62,194 bases of DNA from Trueperaceae bacterium. Its GTDB lineage: Bacteria > Deinococcota > Deinococci > Deinococcales > Trueperaceae. The stretch spans positions 1-62,194 of the forward strand of contig JAABSI010000008.1 in the NCBI GenBank assembly GCA_011390455.1, in the 5' to 3' direction. A model generated the notes under the pieces. The model ran no database searches. It saw nothing but the letters and a program-made list of their open reading frames with translations, and was not told the origin of the DNA. Of this stretch, positions 18,593-26,825 are shown in pieces. The position numbers and the translations under genes were made by a program. How positions within the stretch are numbered: the first letter of the stretch is position 1; each line of letters begins with the position of its first letter.

Positions 18593-18991
18593 TCAGAAGA
18601 CGACGCCGGCGACCAGGACGATGTTGCTGTAGGGGGTGAACTCGCCGGTCCGGACGACCGCCTTGGCGCCGCGGACCGTCGCTTGCAGCTCCGCGTGGGG
18701 CACGCGCTCGAGCGCGATCGCGCTCGGCCACGCGGACTCGAAGGCCGCGCTCATGGCGGGCGACACCGTCGCCATCTCCTCGTCGATGGTGGCGCGTTCG
18801 ACGTGCAGTTCGGTCAGCACCACCTCGAGGGTCTCGAGGAAGCCCGGGACCCCCTCGCGGAGCGCCAGGTCGATGACGGGCACGCCGGGCGGCACGGGGA
18901 GGCCGGCGTCGCCGATGACGAGAAGCTCGCCGTGCCCCATGCTGGCGATGACGCGCGAGAGTTCGGCGTGCAGGACGCCCGTCTTCTTCAT
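18593..18991 (-). CDS. rbsD: D-ribose pyranase
   Basis: The 132-residue protein interconverts pyranose and furanose forms of D-ribose before phosphorylation. The RbsD pattern is clear: [37 protein letters not shown], with the catalytic His and Asp near residues 20 and 28, and a C-terminal [20 protein letters not shown]. It is the last gene of the rbs operon; its ATG overlaps the stop of the preceding amidotransferase-like gene (ATGA at 18988-18991). Confidence 0.92.
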   Translation of the reverse strand: MKKTGVLHAELSRVIASMGHGELLVIGDAGLPVPPGVPVIDLALREGVPGFLETLEVVLTELHVERATIDEEMATVSPAMSAAFESAWPSAIALERVPHAELQATVRGAKAVVRTGEFTPYSNIVLVAGVVF

Positions 18992-19755
18992 GCGCCCACC
19001 TCCAGGTTCGTCTCGCCCGCGAGCCACGCCACCAGGCGCGGCCACAGGCGCGCGTAGCCGTCCCAGGCGACGAACTCGGGCGAACACCAGTGCGGACCGA
19101 TGTCGGAGGTCCAAGCCGCGCTCCGGCCCTTCCCGTGGTGCCCGAGCACCAGCAGCGGGTACCCGTCGGCGCTGGCGACGAGCGTCGCCTCGGGGCGCAC
19201 GACGACCTCGTTGAGGCCGAGGAGCGGGGGCCATGGGGTCGGTAGGTCGGCAACCAGCGGGTGGTCCGGGGCGTCGAGGTGGATCTGGAAGCCTTCGGGC
19301 TCCTCGACGCGGTCGTCGACGCTCAGCATCGTCACGGGGAGCACGGCTTCGACCGGCGTCCGCCGGAAGCGCGCCGCCCCGTGGATGCCTTGGAAGCTGA
19401 AGTAACCGCCCGCCATGAGCAGGCCGCCGCCGGCCTCGACGAAGGCGGCAATGAGCTTCAGGCGGTTGGGCGTGGTCCGGCCGTGGATCCAGGTGTCGGG
19501 GTGCAGCAGGAGCGTGTTCGCGCCGACGTCGGAGAGGATCACGACGTCGAAGGTTCGCAGTTCGCTCAGTTCGAAGGGGAAGTCGGTCGCCGCGGCGTGC
19601 GACGGCAGGTGCGCGACGCGGTGGCCCGCGGCCTCCAGCGCGGCCTGGAGCTCCCGGTGCCCCGTGTGGTAGGTCGCCGAACTGAAGAAGTCCCAGCCCT
19701 TGATGTGCTGGGACTGGCTCATCCACGATTCGCCGACGATCAAGACGTTGGCCAC
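18988..19755 (-). CDS. Glutamine amidotransferase-like protein (GATase1_like), probably lacking the nucleophile
   Basis: The 255-residue protein has a class I amidotransferase/ThuA-like flavodoxin fold, with the core FDVVILSDVGANTLL and LIAAFVEAGGGLLMAGGYFSFQG. At the nucleophile elbow, GGYFSF has no Cys, so classical glutaminase activity is not expected. Proteins of this kind occur next to sugar-utilisation genes and may bind or modify sugars. It lies inside the rbs operon between rbsB and rbsD. The start is GTG at 19755, with a GAGGAC Shine-Dalgarno. A hairpin precedes it. Confidence 0.7.
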   Translation of the reverse strand: MANVLIVGESWMSQSQHIKGWDFFSSATYHTGHRELQAALEAAGHRVAHLPSHAAATDFPFELSELRTFDVVILSDVGANTLLLHPDTWIHGRTTPNRLKLIAAFVEAGGGLLMAGGYFSFQGIHGAARFRRTPVEAVLPVTMLSVDDRVEEPEGFQIHLDAPDHPLVADLPTPWPPLLGLNEVVVRPEATLVASADGYPLLVLGHHGKGRSAAWTSDIGPHWCSPEFVAWDGYARLWPRLVAWLAGETNLEVGA

Positions 19756-19783
19756 GAGTGGGGGTCCTCGCTTTCTCGACAGG

Positions 19784-19812
19784 CCGGTGGGTGGCCGAGG
19801 GCCACCCACCGG
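19784..19812 (-). terminator. Intra-operon hairpin between rbsB and the amidotransferase-like gene
   Basis: A perfect 13-base inverted repeat (19784-19796 with 19800-19812) has a 3-base loop and no T tract. It follows the rbsB stop by 19 bases and may partly terminate transcription or protect the rbsB message from 3' decay. This would make more binding protein than downstream product. Confidence 0.6.
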
Positions 19813-19831
19813 GGAAGGGACGTCGGGTCGG

Positions 19832-20719
19832 TCAGTCGCAGTCGGGGTTGGTGACGAGTTCGAGCGCGACGGCGACGTTGACGACGCTCTCGGGGGCGCC
19901 GTCGGTCAGGATCGTCTGGGCGGCCTCGACGGCCTGCGCCCCGAGCTGCGCCGGCAGCTGCGCCACGGTGGCGCCCATGCGGCAGTCGTCGACGGCCTGG
20001 ACGGCGTCGTCGGTGGCGTCGAAGCCGACGACCAGGATGTCGCGGCCCGAGGCTTCGATGGCCTGCAGGGCGCCGAGCGCCATCTCGTCGTTGTGGGCGA
20101 AGACCGCATCGATCTCGGGCTGCGCGGTGAGGATGTTCTCCATCACCGTCAGGCCTTCGGCACGGTTGAAGTTGGCGGTCTGGCGGGCGACGACGGTGAC
20201 GTCCGGGCACGCCGCGGCGATGGCCTCGTTGAAGCCCTGGCCGCGTTCGCGGGTGGCGCTGACCCCGGGGATGCCTTCGAGTTCGACGACGGAGCCGGTG
20301 CCGCCGATCATCTCGCAGATGTACTCGCCCGCGGCGGCGCCGCCGGCGACGTTGTCCGAGACGATGTAGTACGCCAACTGGGCGCCGGCGCCGACGCCGC
20401 GGTCGACGGCGATCACCGGCACGCCGGCGGCGTTGGCGGCCAGGACGGCCGGGACGACCGCGTCGGAGTCGGTCGGGTTCACGATGAGCACTTGCACGCC
20501 GCGCTGGATGAGGTCCTCGATGTCGCTGATCTGGGTGCTGACGCTGTCCTGCGCGTCGGTGACGAGCAGTTCGAACCCGAGCTGGTCGGCCATCGCCTGC
20601 GCGCCGTCGCGCAGGGTCACGAAGAAGGGGTTGTTGAGGGTCGAGACCGAGAGGCCGATGGTCTGGCCGAACGCGCTGGTGCCGAGCACGAGCGCGAGCG
20701 TGAGTGCGAGTGTGCGCAT
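19832..20719 (-). CDS. rbsB: Ribose ABC transporter substrate-binding protein
   Basis: The 295-residue periplasmic binding protein of the RbsB family has a signal peptide (1-19) and then IGLSVSTLNNPFF. It also has VLIVNPTDSDAVVPAVLAAN, GVPVIAVDRGV and AVFAHNDEMALGALQAIEASG, all typical of ribose/galactose-type binding proteins. No lipobox Cys is present, so it may be free or held by an uncleaved signal. It has a GGAGGA Shine-Dalgarno 3 bases before the ATG. It belongs to the rbs operon and is followed by a strong hairpin. Confidence 0.92.
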   Translation of the reverse strand: MRTLALTLALVLGTSAFGQTIGLSVSTLNNPFFVTLRDGAQAMADQLGFELLVTDAQDSVSTQISDIEDLIQRGVQVLIVNPTDSDAVVPAVLAANAAGVPVIAVDRGVGAGAQLAYYIVSDNVAGGAAAGEYICEMIGGTGSVVELEGIPGVSATRERGQGFNEAIAAACPDVTVVARQTANFNRAEGLTVMENILTAQPEIDAVFAHNDEMALGALQAIEASGRDILVVGFDATDDAVQAVDDCRMGATVAQLPAQLGAQAVEAAQTILTDGAPESVVNVAVALELVTNPDCD

Positions 20720-20747
20720 GGGTTCCTCCGAGGGGTGAGTGGGGTGG

Positions 20748-21704
20748 TCAGGAACGGCGGGTCGAGACGACGCGTTCGATGAGCAGCGCGCCCAGGATCA
20801 CACCCCCCTTCACGATCTGTTGGTAGAAGGACGGGACGTTCAAGAGGTTCATCCCGTTGTTGATGACGCCGATGATGAGCGCGCCGACGAGGGTGCCGAA
20901 CACGCCCCCCTTGCCGCCGAAGAGCGAGGTTCCGCCGACCACGACGGCGGCGATCGCGTCGAGCTCGAACATCACGCCGGCGGACGGTTGGGCGGAGTTC
21001 AGGCGGCCGTTGAGGACGACCGAGGCGAGCGCCGCGGCGAGCCCGGAGTAGGCGAAGGTGAACAGCACGACGCGCCGCACCGGGATGCCCGAGAGGCGAG
21101 CGGCTTCCTCGTTGCCGCCGATGGCGTAGATGGAGCGGCCGAGGGCGGTGTAGCGCAAGATCACGTGCGTGAGGAGCAGGAAACCGAGCATGATCCACAC
21201 CGGCACCGGCAGACCCAGGAAGCTCCCGTAGCCGATCGTCATGAAGATCGGTGGCAGGCCGCTGATCGGCCGGCCGTCGGTGAAGGCGAGCGCCATGCCG
21301 CGGAAGATCGTCAGACCGGCGAGCGTCACGATGAAGGGCGCGATGCCGGCGTAGGCGACGAAGGCGCCGTTGAAGACGCCCATCGCCAGGCCGAGGCCGA
21401 GGGCGGCTGCGATGGCGATGCCGGCCGGGAGGCCGCCGACCGCGAGCGCCGCGCCGACGACACCGGTGAGCGCCAGGAGCGAGCCGACCGAGAGGTCGAT
21501 GCCGCGGCCGATGATGACCACCGTCATGCCGGCGGCGATGATCGCGTTGATCGAGATCTGGCGCAGCACGTTGATGAGGTTGGACTGAGTCATGAAGCGG
21601 TCCGACAACAACGACAAGATGATCACCAGCGCGATGAGCGCCAGGACCAAGCCGAAGCGGGCGAACAGCTCACGCCAGTTGACGCGCGCCAGTGACATGG
21701 GCAA
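20748..21704 (-). CDS. rbsC: Ribose ABC transporter permease
   Basis: The 318-residue inner-membrane permease has 8-10 predicted helices and matches the RbsC/AraH family. It has NAIIAAGMTVVIIGRGIDLSVGSLLAL near the N-terminus and GGTSLFGGKGGVFGTLVGALIIGVINNGMNLL near the C-terminus. The start at 21704 is chosen because the AGGAGG Shine-Dalgarno is 6 bases upstream; it overlaps the end of rbsA by 35 bases. Confidence 0.92.
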   Translation of the reverse strand: MPMSLARVNWRELFARFGLVLALIALVIILSLLSDRFMTQSNLINVLRQISINAIIAAGMTVVIIGRGIDLSVGSLLALTGVVGAALAVGGLPAGIAIAAALGLGLAMGVFNGAFVAYAGIAPFIVTLAGLTIFRGMALAFTDGRPISGLPPIFMTIGYGSFLGLPVPVWIMLGFLLLTHVILRYTALGRSIYAIGGNEEAARLSGIPVRRVVLFTFAYSGLAAALASVVLNGRLNSAQPSAGVMFELDAIAAVVVGGTSLFGGKGGVFGTLVGALIIGVINNGMNLLNVPSFYQQIVKGGVILGALLIERVVSTRRS

Positions 21705-23121
21705 CGACCTCCTCGTAGGTGAAGGGGGGGTGGAGCTCGGTGATGACGCGCCCGCCGCGGAAGACCAGGATTCGGTCCGAGAGCCCGATCAGCTCCTCGG
21801 TGTCCGACGACGACAACAAGAGCCCCAACCCCCGCGTCGAGAGGTCGTCGATGACGTCGTAGAGCTCGGCGCGGGCGCCGACGTCGACGCCGCGCGTCGG
21901 TTCGTCGAGCAGGAGCACCGTCGGCTCGATGGCCAACGCCTTGGCCAGCACCACCTTCTGCTGATTGCCCCCGGAGAGCTCCCGTACGGGTTTGTGCGGG
22001 AGGGGGGGTCGAAGCGAGAGCATGTCGATCCAGTGCCGCGTTTGGGCCCGCTCGGCCTCGGGGCGCATGAAACCGAAGCGCTGCAGCCGCGAGAGCGTGC
22101 TGAGCGAGACGTTCTCCTGGACGGACAACTCCAGGACCAATCCCTGGCTCTTGCGGTCGCTGGGGACGAGCATGATGCCCGCGCGGATCGCTTCGCGCGG
22201 CGAACGGAGCGGTCGTTCGCCCCAGCGAGCGCCGTCTCGCAGGCCGAACGCGCTGGGAAGCACGCGCTCGCGCCCCGAGCCGATGACGCCCGCGAGGCCG
22301 ACGATCTCCCCTGCGTGGACCGTGATCTCGATCGGCGCATCGCCCGCGATGTCGAGCTCGAACCGGCCCAGGCGCTCGTCGCGGTGGCGGTCGGGGCGCT
22401 GATAGCGGTGGACGGCCGAGCCGACCATCATCTCGACGACCTCGTCCGGGGTGGTGTCGTCGAGGACGCGGGTGCCGACGAGCCCACCGTCGCGGAGCAC
22501 GGTGACGCGGTCGGCGATCCGGAAGACCTCTTCGAGTCGATGGCTGATGTAGACCACGCTGACGCCGGCGGCCTTGACCTTGGCGATCAGCTCGAACAAA
22601 CGCTCGGTCTCGCTCGACGACAGCGCTGCGGTCGGCTCGTCGAGGACGAGCACGCGCCCCTCGCGCGCGAGGGCGCGCGCGATCTCGACGAGCTGCTTCT
22701 CGCCGATCGAGAGGCGCTCGACCTCGGTCTCGGGGTCCAGATCGAGGTCGACCTGGGCCAGCAGGTCGCGGGCCCGGTCGCGCAGCGCTCGGTAGCGCAC
22801 GATGCCCGAGAGCGTCCCGAGGAACAGGTTCTCGGCCACCGAGAGCGCGGGGACGAGCGCCAGCTCCTGGTAGACCATCACCACGCCCTGCGCCTGGGCG
22901 TCGCTGACGTTGCGGAAGCGGACGGCACGTCCCTCGAGGGTCATCGTCCCGTCGTCGAGGGGTTGGACGCCGGCGAGGATCTTCATCAGCGTCGACTTGC
23001 CGGCGCCGTTCTCACCGACCAGCGCGTGCACCTCGCCGGCCTCGAGGTCGAAGTCGACGTCGCTGAGCGCAGCGACGGTGCCGAAGCGCTTGGTGACCCC
23101 CCGCATCGCCAGCAGCGTCAC
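21670..23121 (-). CDS. rbsA: Ribose ABC transporter ATP-binding protein (double NBD)
   Basis: The 483-residue protein has two ABC cassettes. The first carries Walker A GENGAGKST (about 35), signature LSIGEKQLVEI and Walker B VLVLDEPTAAL. The second has a degenerate Walker A (GVIGSGRER) and signature LSGGNQQKVVLAKAL, as in other sugar-type RbsA/MglA proteins. It energises ribose uptake with RbsC and RbsB. Its start overlaps the rbsK stop by 4 bases (ATGA). Confidence 0.93.
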   Translation of the reverse strand: MTLLAMRGVTKRFGTVAALSDVDFDLEAGEVHALVGENGAGKSTLMKILAGVQPLDDGTMTLEGRAVRFRNVSDAQAQGVVMVYQELALVPALSVAENLFLGTLSGIVRYRALRDRARDLLAQVDLDLDPETEVERLSIGEKQLVEIARALAREGRVLVLDEPTAALSSSETERLFELIAKVKAAGVSVVYISHRLEEVFRIADRVTVLRDGGLVGTRVLDDTTPDEVVEMMVGSAVHRYQRPDRHRDERLGRFELDIAGDAPIEITVHAGEIVGLAGVIGSGRERVLPSAFGLRDGARWGERPLRSPREAIRAGIMLVPSDRKSQGLVLELSVQENVSLSTLSRLQRFGFMRPEAERAQTRHWIDMLSLRPPLPHKPVRELSGGNQQKVVLAKALAIEPTVLLLDEPTRGVDVGARAELYDVIDDLSTRGLGLLLSSSDTEELIGLSDRILVFRGGRVITELHPPFTYEEVVAHVTGARQLA

Positions 23122-24047
23122 GACCGCGGCTCCTGCGCGAGCGCCTCGATCGCTTCGGCGGTCGGGAGCGACGGCTGCGCGCCGCGGACCGTCACGGCGA
23201 GCGCGCCGGCCGCGTTGGCGCTCCGCAACGCCGCCTCGATCGGCGCCCCGCGGTCCAGCGCCGCGGCGAGCGCGCCGACGAAGGCGTCGCCGGCGGCGGT
23301 GGTGTCGACGGCCGTCACCGGGAAGCCGGCGACGTGGCCGGAGGACGGCTCGGCGGCGCGGGTCGTGCGCCGGGCCCAGGTCGAACCGCTGGCGCCGAGG
23401 GTCACGATCGCGATCGGCACCAGGGTCGTCAGGTCGCGCGCCGCCCGTTCTGGCCGGTCGGCGAGGTCGGCGGCATCGATCCCCAGCAAGAGCGCCCCCT
23501 CGCTCTCGTTGACGACGAGCACGTCGACGTGGCGCAGCTGCTCCGCGTCGAGGGCCGTGGCGGGCGCCAGGTTGAGGACCACCAGCGCACCCGCCGCCTT
23601 CGCGAGCTCGGCGGCGCGCAACGAAGCGGCGAGCGGCACTTCGAGCTGGAGCAGCACCACGTCGGCGCCGTCGAAGGCGTGGGCCGCGAGGTCCTGGGCG
23701 CCCAGCCGACCGTTCGCGCCCGGGGACACGATGATGACGTTCTGCGCGTGGGCGTCGATGCTGATGAAGGCGACGCCGGTGGGGGCGTCCGGCAGCGCCA
23801 CCACCCCGCGGTGGTCGACGCCGTCGGCGTCGAGGCCGGCGCGGAGCCAGGCGCCGAACGCGTCGTCGCCCACGCGGCCCAGCATGCGGACGGTGGCGCC
23901 GGCGCGCGCCGCGGCGACGGCTTGGTTGGCGCCCTTGCCGCCCCGGTGGCGGGCGTAGTCGCCGCCCAGGAGCGTCTCCCCCGCCACCGGAAAGCGTTCG
24001 ACGGGCACGACCAGGTCGACGTTCAAGCTACCGACGACGACGATCAC
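23118..24047 (-). CDS. rbsK: Ribokinase
   Basis: The 309-residue PfkB-family kinase phosphorylates ribose to ribose-5-phosphate. Visible motifs are the N-terminal GSLNVDLVVPVERFPVAGETLLG, the GGKGANQAVAAARAG loop, and the C-terminal DTTAAGDAFVGAL with the anion hole and catalytic Asp. It starts at GTG 24047, overlapping the regulator stop as GTGA. Its place just after the regulator puts the kinase before the transporter in the operon. Confidence 0.93.
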   Translation of the reverse strand: MIVVVGSLNVDLVVPVERFPVAGETLLGGDYARHRGGKGANQAVAAARAGATVRMLGRVGDDAFGAWLRAGLDADGVDHRGVVALPDAPTGVAFISIDAHAQNVIIVSPGANGRLGAQDLAAHAFDGADVVLLQLEVPLAASLRAAELAKAAGALVVLNLAPATALDAEQLRHVDVLVVNESEGALLLGIDAADLADRPERAARDLTTLVPIAIVTLGASGSTWARRTTRAAEPSSGHVAGFPVTAVDTTAAGDAFVGALAAALDRGAPIEAALRSANAAGALAVTVRGAQPSLPTAEAIEALAQEPRS

Positions 24048-25048
24048 GCGGCTGCTCCTTCCGTGGCGTCGCCCGCGAACTCGGCGACCGAGCGCTCGGT
24101 CGAGCGCCGGACGACGAGCTCGACCGGGAGCGTGCGCTGCTGCAAGGGGGTGGCGGGGTCGGCGATGCGCGCGTGGAGCATGCCGACGGCGCTGGTGCCG
24201 AGTTGGGCCAGGGGTTGGCGGACGGTGGTGAGGCCGGGGTGGACGAAACCCGCCCACGGGACGTCGTCGAAACCGACCACCGCGACGTCGTCGGGGACGC
24301 GCACGCCCGCTTCCCGCAGGTGCCGGACGACGGCGACCGCGACGGCGTCGTTGGCGCCGACCACCAGGCTGCACCCGGGCTCGCTCAGCTGCGCCTGCAC
24401 GGCCGCGGGGAGGTCGCTGCTGAAGGGCACTTCGTACTCCCACGCGACCTCGGCGATGCCCTCGATCGATCGGAGCACGCCGGCGCGGCGCAGGGTCGCG
24501 CTCTGCAGATGGCGGGGCCCGGAGAGCAGGCCGATGCGGCGATGGCCGAGCGCGACGGCGTGCGCGCCGATGAGCGCTCCCCCTTGGTCGTGATCGGCGG
24601 CCACGGTGTCGCAGCCGCGCACGGGGCGATCGACGGTGACGATCGGGTAGGGCCAGTCGAGCGAACGCGCGTCGTCGACGGGCACCCAGACGACGCCCGC
24701 CACCCGGTACCCGGCCAGGAGCGTCAGCGCATCGGTCTCGCGGAGCGCATCGTTGCCGGCGTCCATGACGATCAAGACGTACCCGAGCGCACGGGCCCGG
24801 GTCTCGATCGCCTGGACGAGGGCCGGAAAGTAGGGGTTGGTGAGGTCGGGCACGACCAGGCCGAGGGTGCGGCTGTGACCGGTGCGGAGCGATTGCGCGT
24901 GCGGGTTGGGGACGTAGCCGAGTCGCTCGATGGCCTCCCGGACCCGTCGATGGACCTGGGGCGTCGCGGGTTTGGTGCCGTTCACGACGTTCGAGACCGT
25001 CGCGATCGACACGCCGGCAGCGCGAGCGATGTCCTTGAGCGTCGCCAT
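24044..25048 (-). CDS. rbsR: LacI family repressor, probable ribose regulator
   Basis: The 334-residue protein has the LacI helix-turn-helix and hinge (MATLKDIARAAGVSIATVSNVVNG, then YVPNPHAQSL). A periplasmic-binding-protein-like sensor domain follows, with LGLVVPDLTNPYFPALVQAIE and VGFDDVPWAGFVHPGLTTVRQP. As first gene of the rbs operon it is probably the ribose repressor, autoregulated through the palindrome at 25090-25103. The assignment rests on context; the effector cannot be read from sequence. Confidence 0.88.
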   Translation of the reverse strand: MATLKDIARAAGVSIATVSNVVNGTKPATPQVHRRVREAIERLGYVPNPHAQSLRTGHSRTLGLVVPDLTNPYFPALVQAIETRARALGYVLIVMDAGNDALRETDALTLLAGYRVAGVVWVPVDDARSLDWPYPIVTVDRPVRGCDTVAADHDQGGALIGAHAVALGHRRIGLLSGPRHLQSATLRRAGVLRSIEGIAEVAWEYEVPFSSDLPAAVQAQLSEPGCSLVVGANDAVAVAVVRHLREAGVRVPDDVAVVGFDDVPWAGFVHPGLTTVRQPLAQLGTSAVGMLHARIADPATPLQQRTLPVELVVRRSTERSVAEFAGDATEGAAA

Positions 25049-25089
25049 GCGGCTCCCCTTCGGACGTCCGGAGCGATCGAGCGCCTCCG

Positions 25090-25103
25090 GTTAAACGTTT
25101 AAC
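25090..25103. promoter_or_regulatory. Palindromic LacI-type operator of the rbs operon
   Basis: GTTAAACGTTTAAC is a perfect 14-base palindrome with the central CG typical of LacI-family operators, and it stands out as an AT-rich patch. It lies about 8-21 bases downstream of the predicted transcription start, where a bound repressor would block the polymerase. Confidence 0.8.
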
Positions 25104-25117
25104 TCCACGTACTTCGG

Positions 25118-25146
25118 AGTCTAGGGGGTGGATCGCGCCGTGTCAA
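25118..25146 (-). promoter_or_regulatory. rbs operon promoter (-35/-10)
   Basis: Read on the minus strand: TTGACA (25141-25146), 17 bases, then TAGACT (25118-25123). This is a consensus sigma-70-type promoter directed at rbsR. The predicted start near 25,111 leaves a leader of about 60 bases containing the operator. Confidence 0.8.
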
Positions 25147-25206
25147 CGACCCGCCACCCGGCGGAACGGACGCTTCCGACGCCGCGAGGGTAGGCTCGGC
25201 GCGATC

Positions 25207-25674
25207 ATGGCCATCCGCACCGCCGCCGCCGGCGACGCCCCCTCCCTCGCCGCCCTCGTCGGCGGCCACCCGCTGTTCGAGCGGTACGGGCTGCGGCCCA
25301 CGGACCTCGCGACGAGCCTCGCGCGCGCGATCGAGCGGGGCGAGCACGTGGTGCGCGACGACGAGGGCGCCGGCCCGCGCGGCTTCGCCTGGTGGACGCC
25401 CGCCGGCGCCTTCGGGCGCAGCCCGTACCTGCGGCTGCTGGTCGTCGCGGCCGAGGCCGCCGGCGCGGGCGTGGGCGCGCGGCTGATGGACGCGGTCGAG
25501 CAGGACGCCTTCGCGCGCGCCACGGACCTGTTCGCGCTCGCCAACGTCGACAACGCGGGGGCCCGGCGCTTCTACGCGCGGCGCGGCTACGTCGAGGTCG
25601 GCCGCCTCGACGACTACGTCGGCCCGGGTTTGCACGAGGTCGTCCTGCGCAAGCGCAAGCCCGCGGCCCCCTAG
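25207..25674 (+). CDS. GNAT family N-acetyltransferase
   Basis: The 155-residue protein has LRLLVVAAEAAGAGVGARLMDAVEQDA (about 79-105) as the acetyl-CoA motif and NVDNAGARRFYARRGYVEVGRL as motif B. The substrate is unknown. A TAGGCT box (25191-25196) lies 10 bases before the ATG, so the leader is very short. Its stop shares four bases with the stop of convergent anmK. Confidence 0.8.
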   Translation: MAIRTAAAGDAPSLAALVGGHPLFERYGLRPTDLATSLARAIERGEHVVRDDEGAGPRGFAWWTPAGAFGRSPYLRLLVVAAEAAGAGVGARLMDAVEQDAFARATDLFALANVDNAGARRFYARRGYVEVGRLDDYVGPGLHEVVLRKRKPAAP

Positions 25675-26825
25675 GGCCGCTGCACCCGCCCCGCCACCAC
25701 GGCGCGCCGCGCGCCGGTCGCGCTCGGCAGCGTGTTCGGCAGGCCGTGCCAGGCCGCGTAGGCCATCACCCCGAAGGACAGCGTCTCGCGGTCCTTGGAG
25801 CGCCACCCCAGCTCCTCGAAGGTGCGCACGGGCACGTCGGGCAGCGCCGCACGCAGCATCGTGACCAGCGTGGGGTTGAGCGCGCCGCCGCCGGCGAGGA
25901 GCACCTCGTCGAGGCCGTGCGGCGCGACCCAGGTGCGGTAGGCGTCGGCGATCGTGCGCGCGGTGTAGGCGGTCAACGTCGCGACCAGGTCCGCGGGGCG
26001 CCAGCCGCCCGGCCCCTCGGCAAGCATCTCGCGCAAGGTGAACACCTCGCGTCCGGTGGTCTTGGGGGGTAGTAGGCGCAGGTACGGGTGGTCGAGCAGG
26101 CGCGCGAGCAGCGCGGCGTCGACCCGGCCCGCGGCCGCGATCCGGCCGCCGTCGTCGAAGGTGCCGCCGGTGGTGGCCGCGACCGCCTCGTCGATCAGGC
26201 AGTTGGCCGGGCCGGTGTCGAAGGCCAGGACCCGGTCGGGGTCGCCGTCGGCGGGGAGCCAGGTGACGTTGCCGATGCCGCCGAGGTTCTGGACCGCGCG
26301 CGCGACGCCGGGGGCCCCGAAGAGCTTGAGGTCGCCGAAGGGCACCATCGGCGCCCCCTGGCCGCCCGCCGCCAGGTCGCTCTGGCGGAAGTCCGAGACC
26401 ACCGGCACGCGCAGGCGCTCGAGCACCCGGCTGGGCTCCCCCACCTGGAGCGTCGAGATCGTGCGCCAGCCGCGCTCGGGCTCGAGGCGGGGGATGTGGT
26501 AGATCGTTTGCCCCGAGAGGCCGATCAAGTCGACCCGGTGGCGCGTGGCCACGTCGGCGCACAGGTCGGCGTAGGCCTCCCCGACCTCGGCGTGCAGCTG
26601 GGTGAGCTCCACGGCGTCCGCCCCGCCGGGTTCGATCGCGCGCAGCAGGCGCCGACGCAGTTCGGGGTCGAAGTCGAGGGTGGTGCGGTCGAGGACGGTC
26701 CAGGTCAGCGCACCGCCCACCTGCTCGAAGCGCGCCAACACCCCGTCGGTCCCGTCGACCGACGTGCCCGACATCAAGCTGAGCACCTGCATCGCCGGTA
26801 GGTCGGCGGGCCAGGGTCGCGTCAT
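25671..26825 (-). CDS. anmK: Anhydro-N-acetylmuramic acid kinase
   Basis: The 384-residue protein is an AnmK, which opens and phosphorylates 1,6-anhydro-MurNAc from peptidoglycan turnover to give MurNAc-6-phosphate. Seen are LMSGTSVDGTDGVLARF near the N-terminus, GLSGQTIYHIP, NLGGIGNVTWLPA, the nucleotide-binding FDTGPANCLIDEAV and LLAGGGALNPTLV. The length fits the family. Its ATG overlaps the stop of the upstream serine hydrolase (ATGA), so the two are coupled. MurNAc-6-P etherase was not found in this window. Confidence 0.92.
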   Translation of the reverse strand: MTRPWPADLPAMQVLSLMSGTSVDGTDGVLARFEQVGGALTWTVLDRTTLDFDPELRRRLLRAIEPGGADAVELTQLHAEVGEAYADLCADVATRHRVDLIGLSGQTIYHIPRLEPERGWRTISTLQVGEPSRVLERLRVPVVSDFRQSDLAAGGQGAPMVPFGDLKLFGAPGVARAVQNLGGIGNVTWLPADGDPDRVLAFDTGPANCLIDEAVAATTGGTFDDGGRIAAAGRVDAALLARLLDHPYLRLLPPKTTGREVFTLREMLAEGPGGWRPADLVATLTAYTARTIADAYRTWVAPHGLDEVLLAGGGALNPTLVTMLRAALPDVPVRTFEELGWRSKDRETLSFGVMAYAAWHGLPNTLPSATGARRAVVAGRVQRP

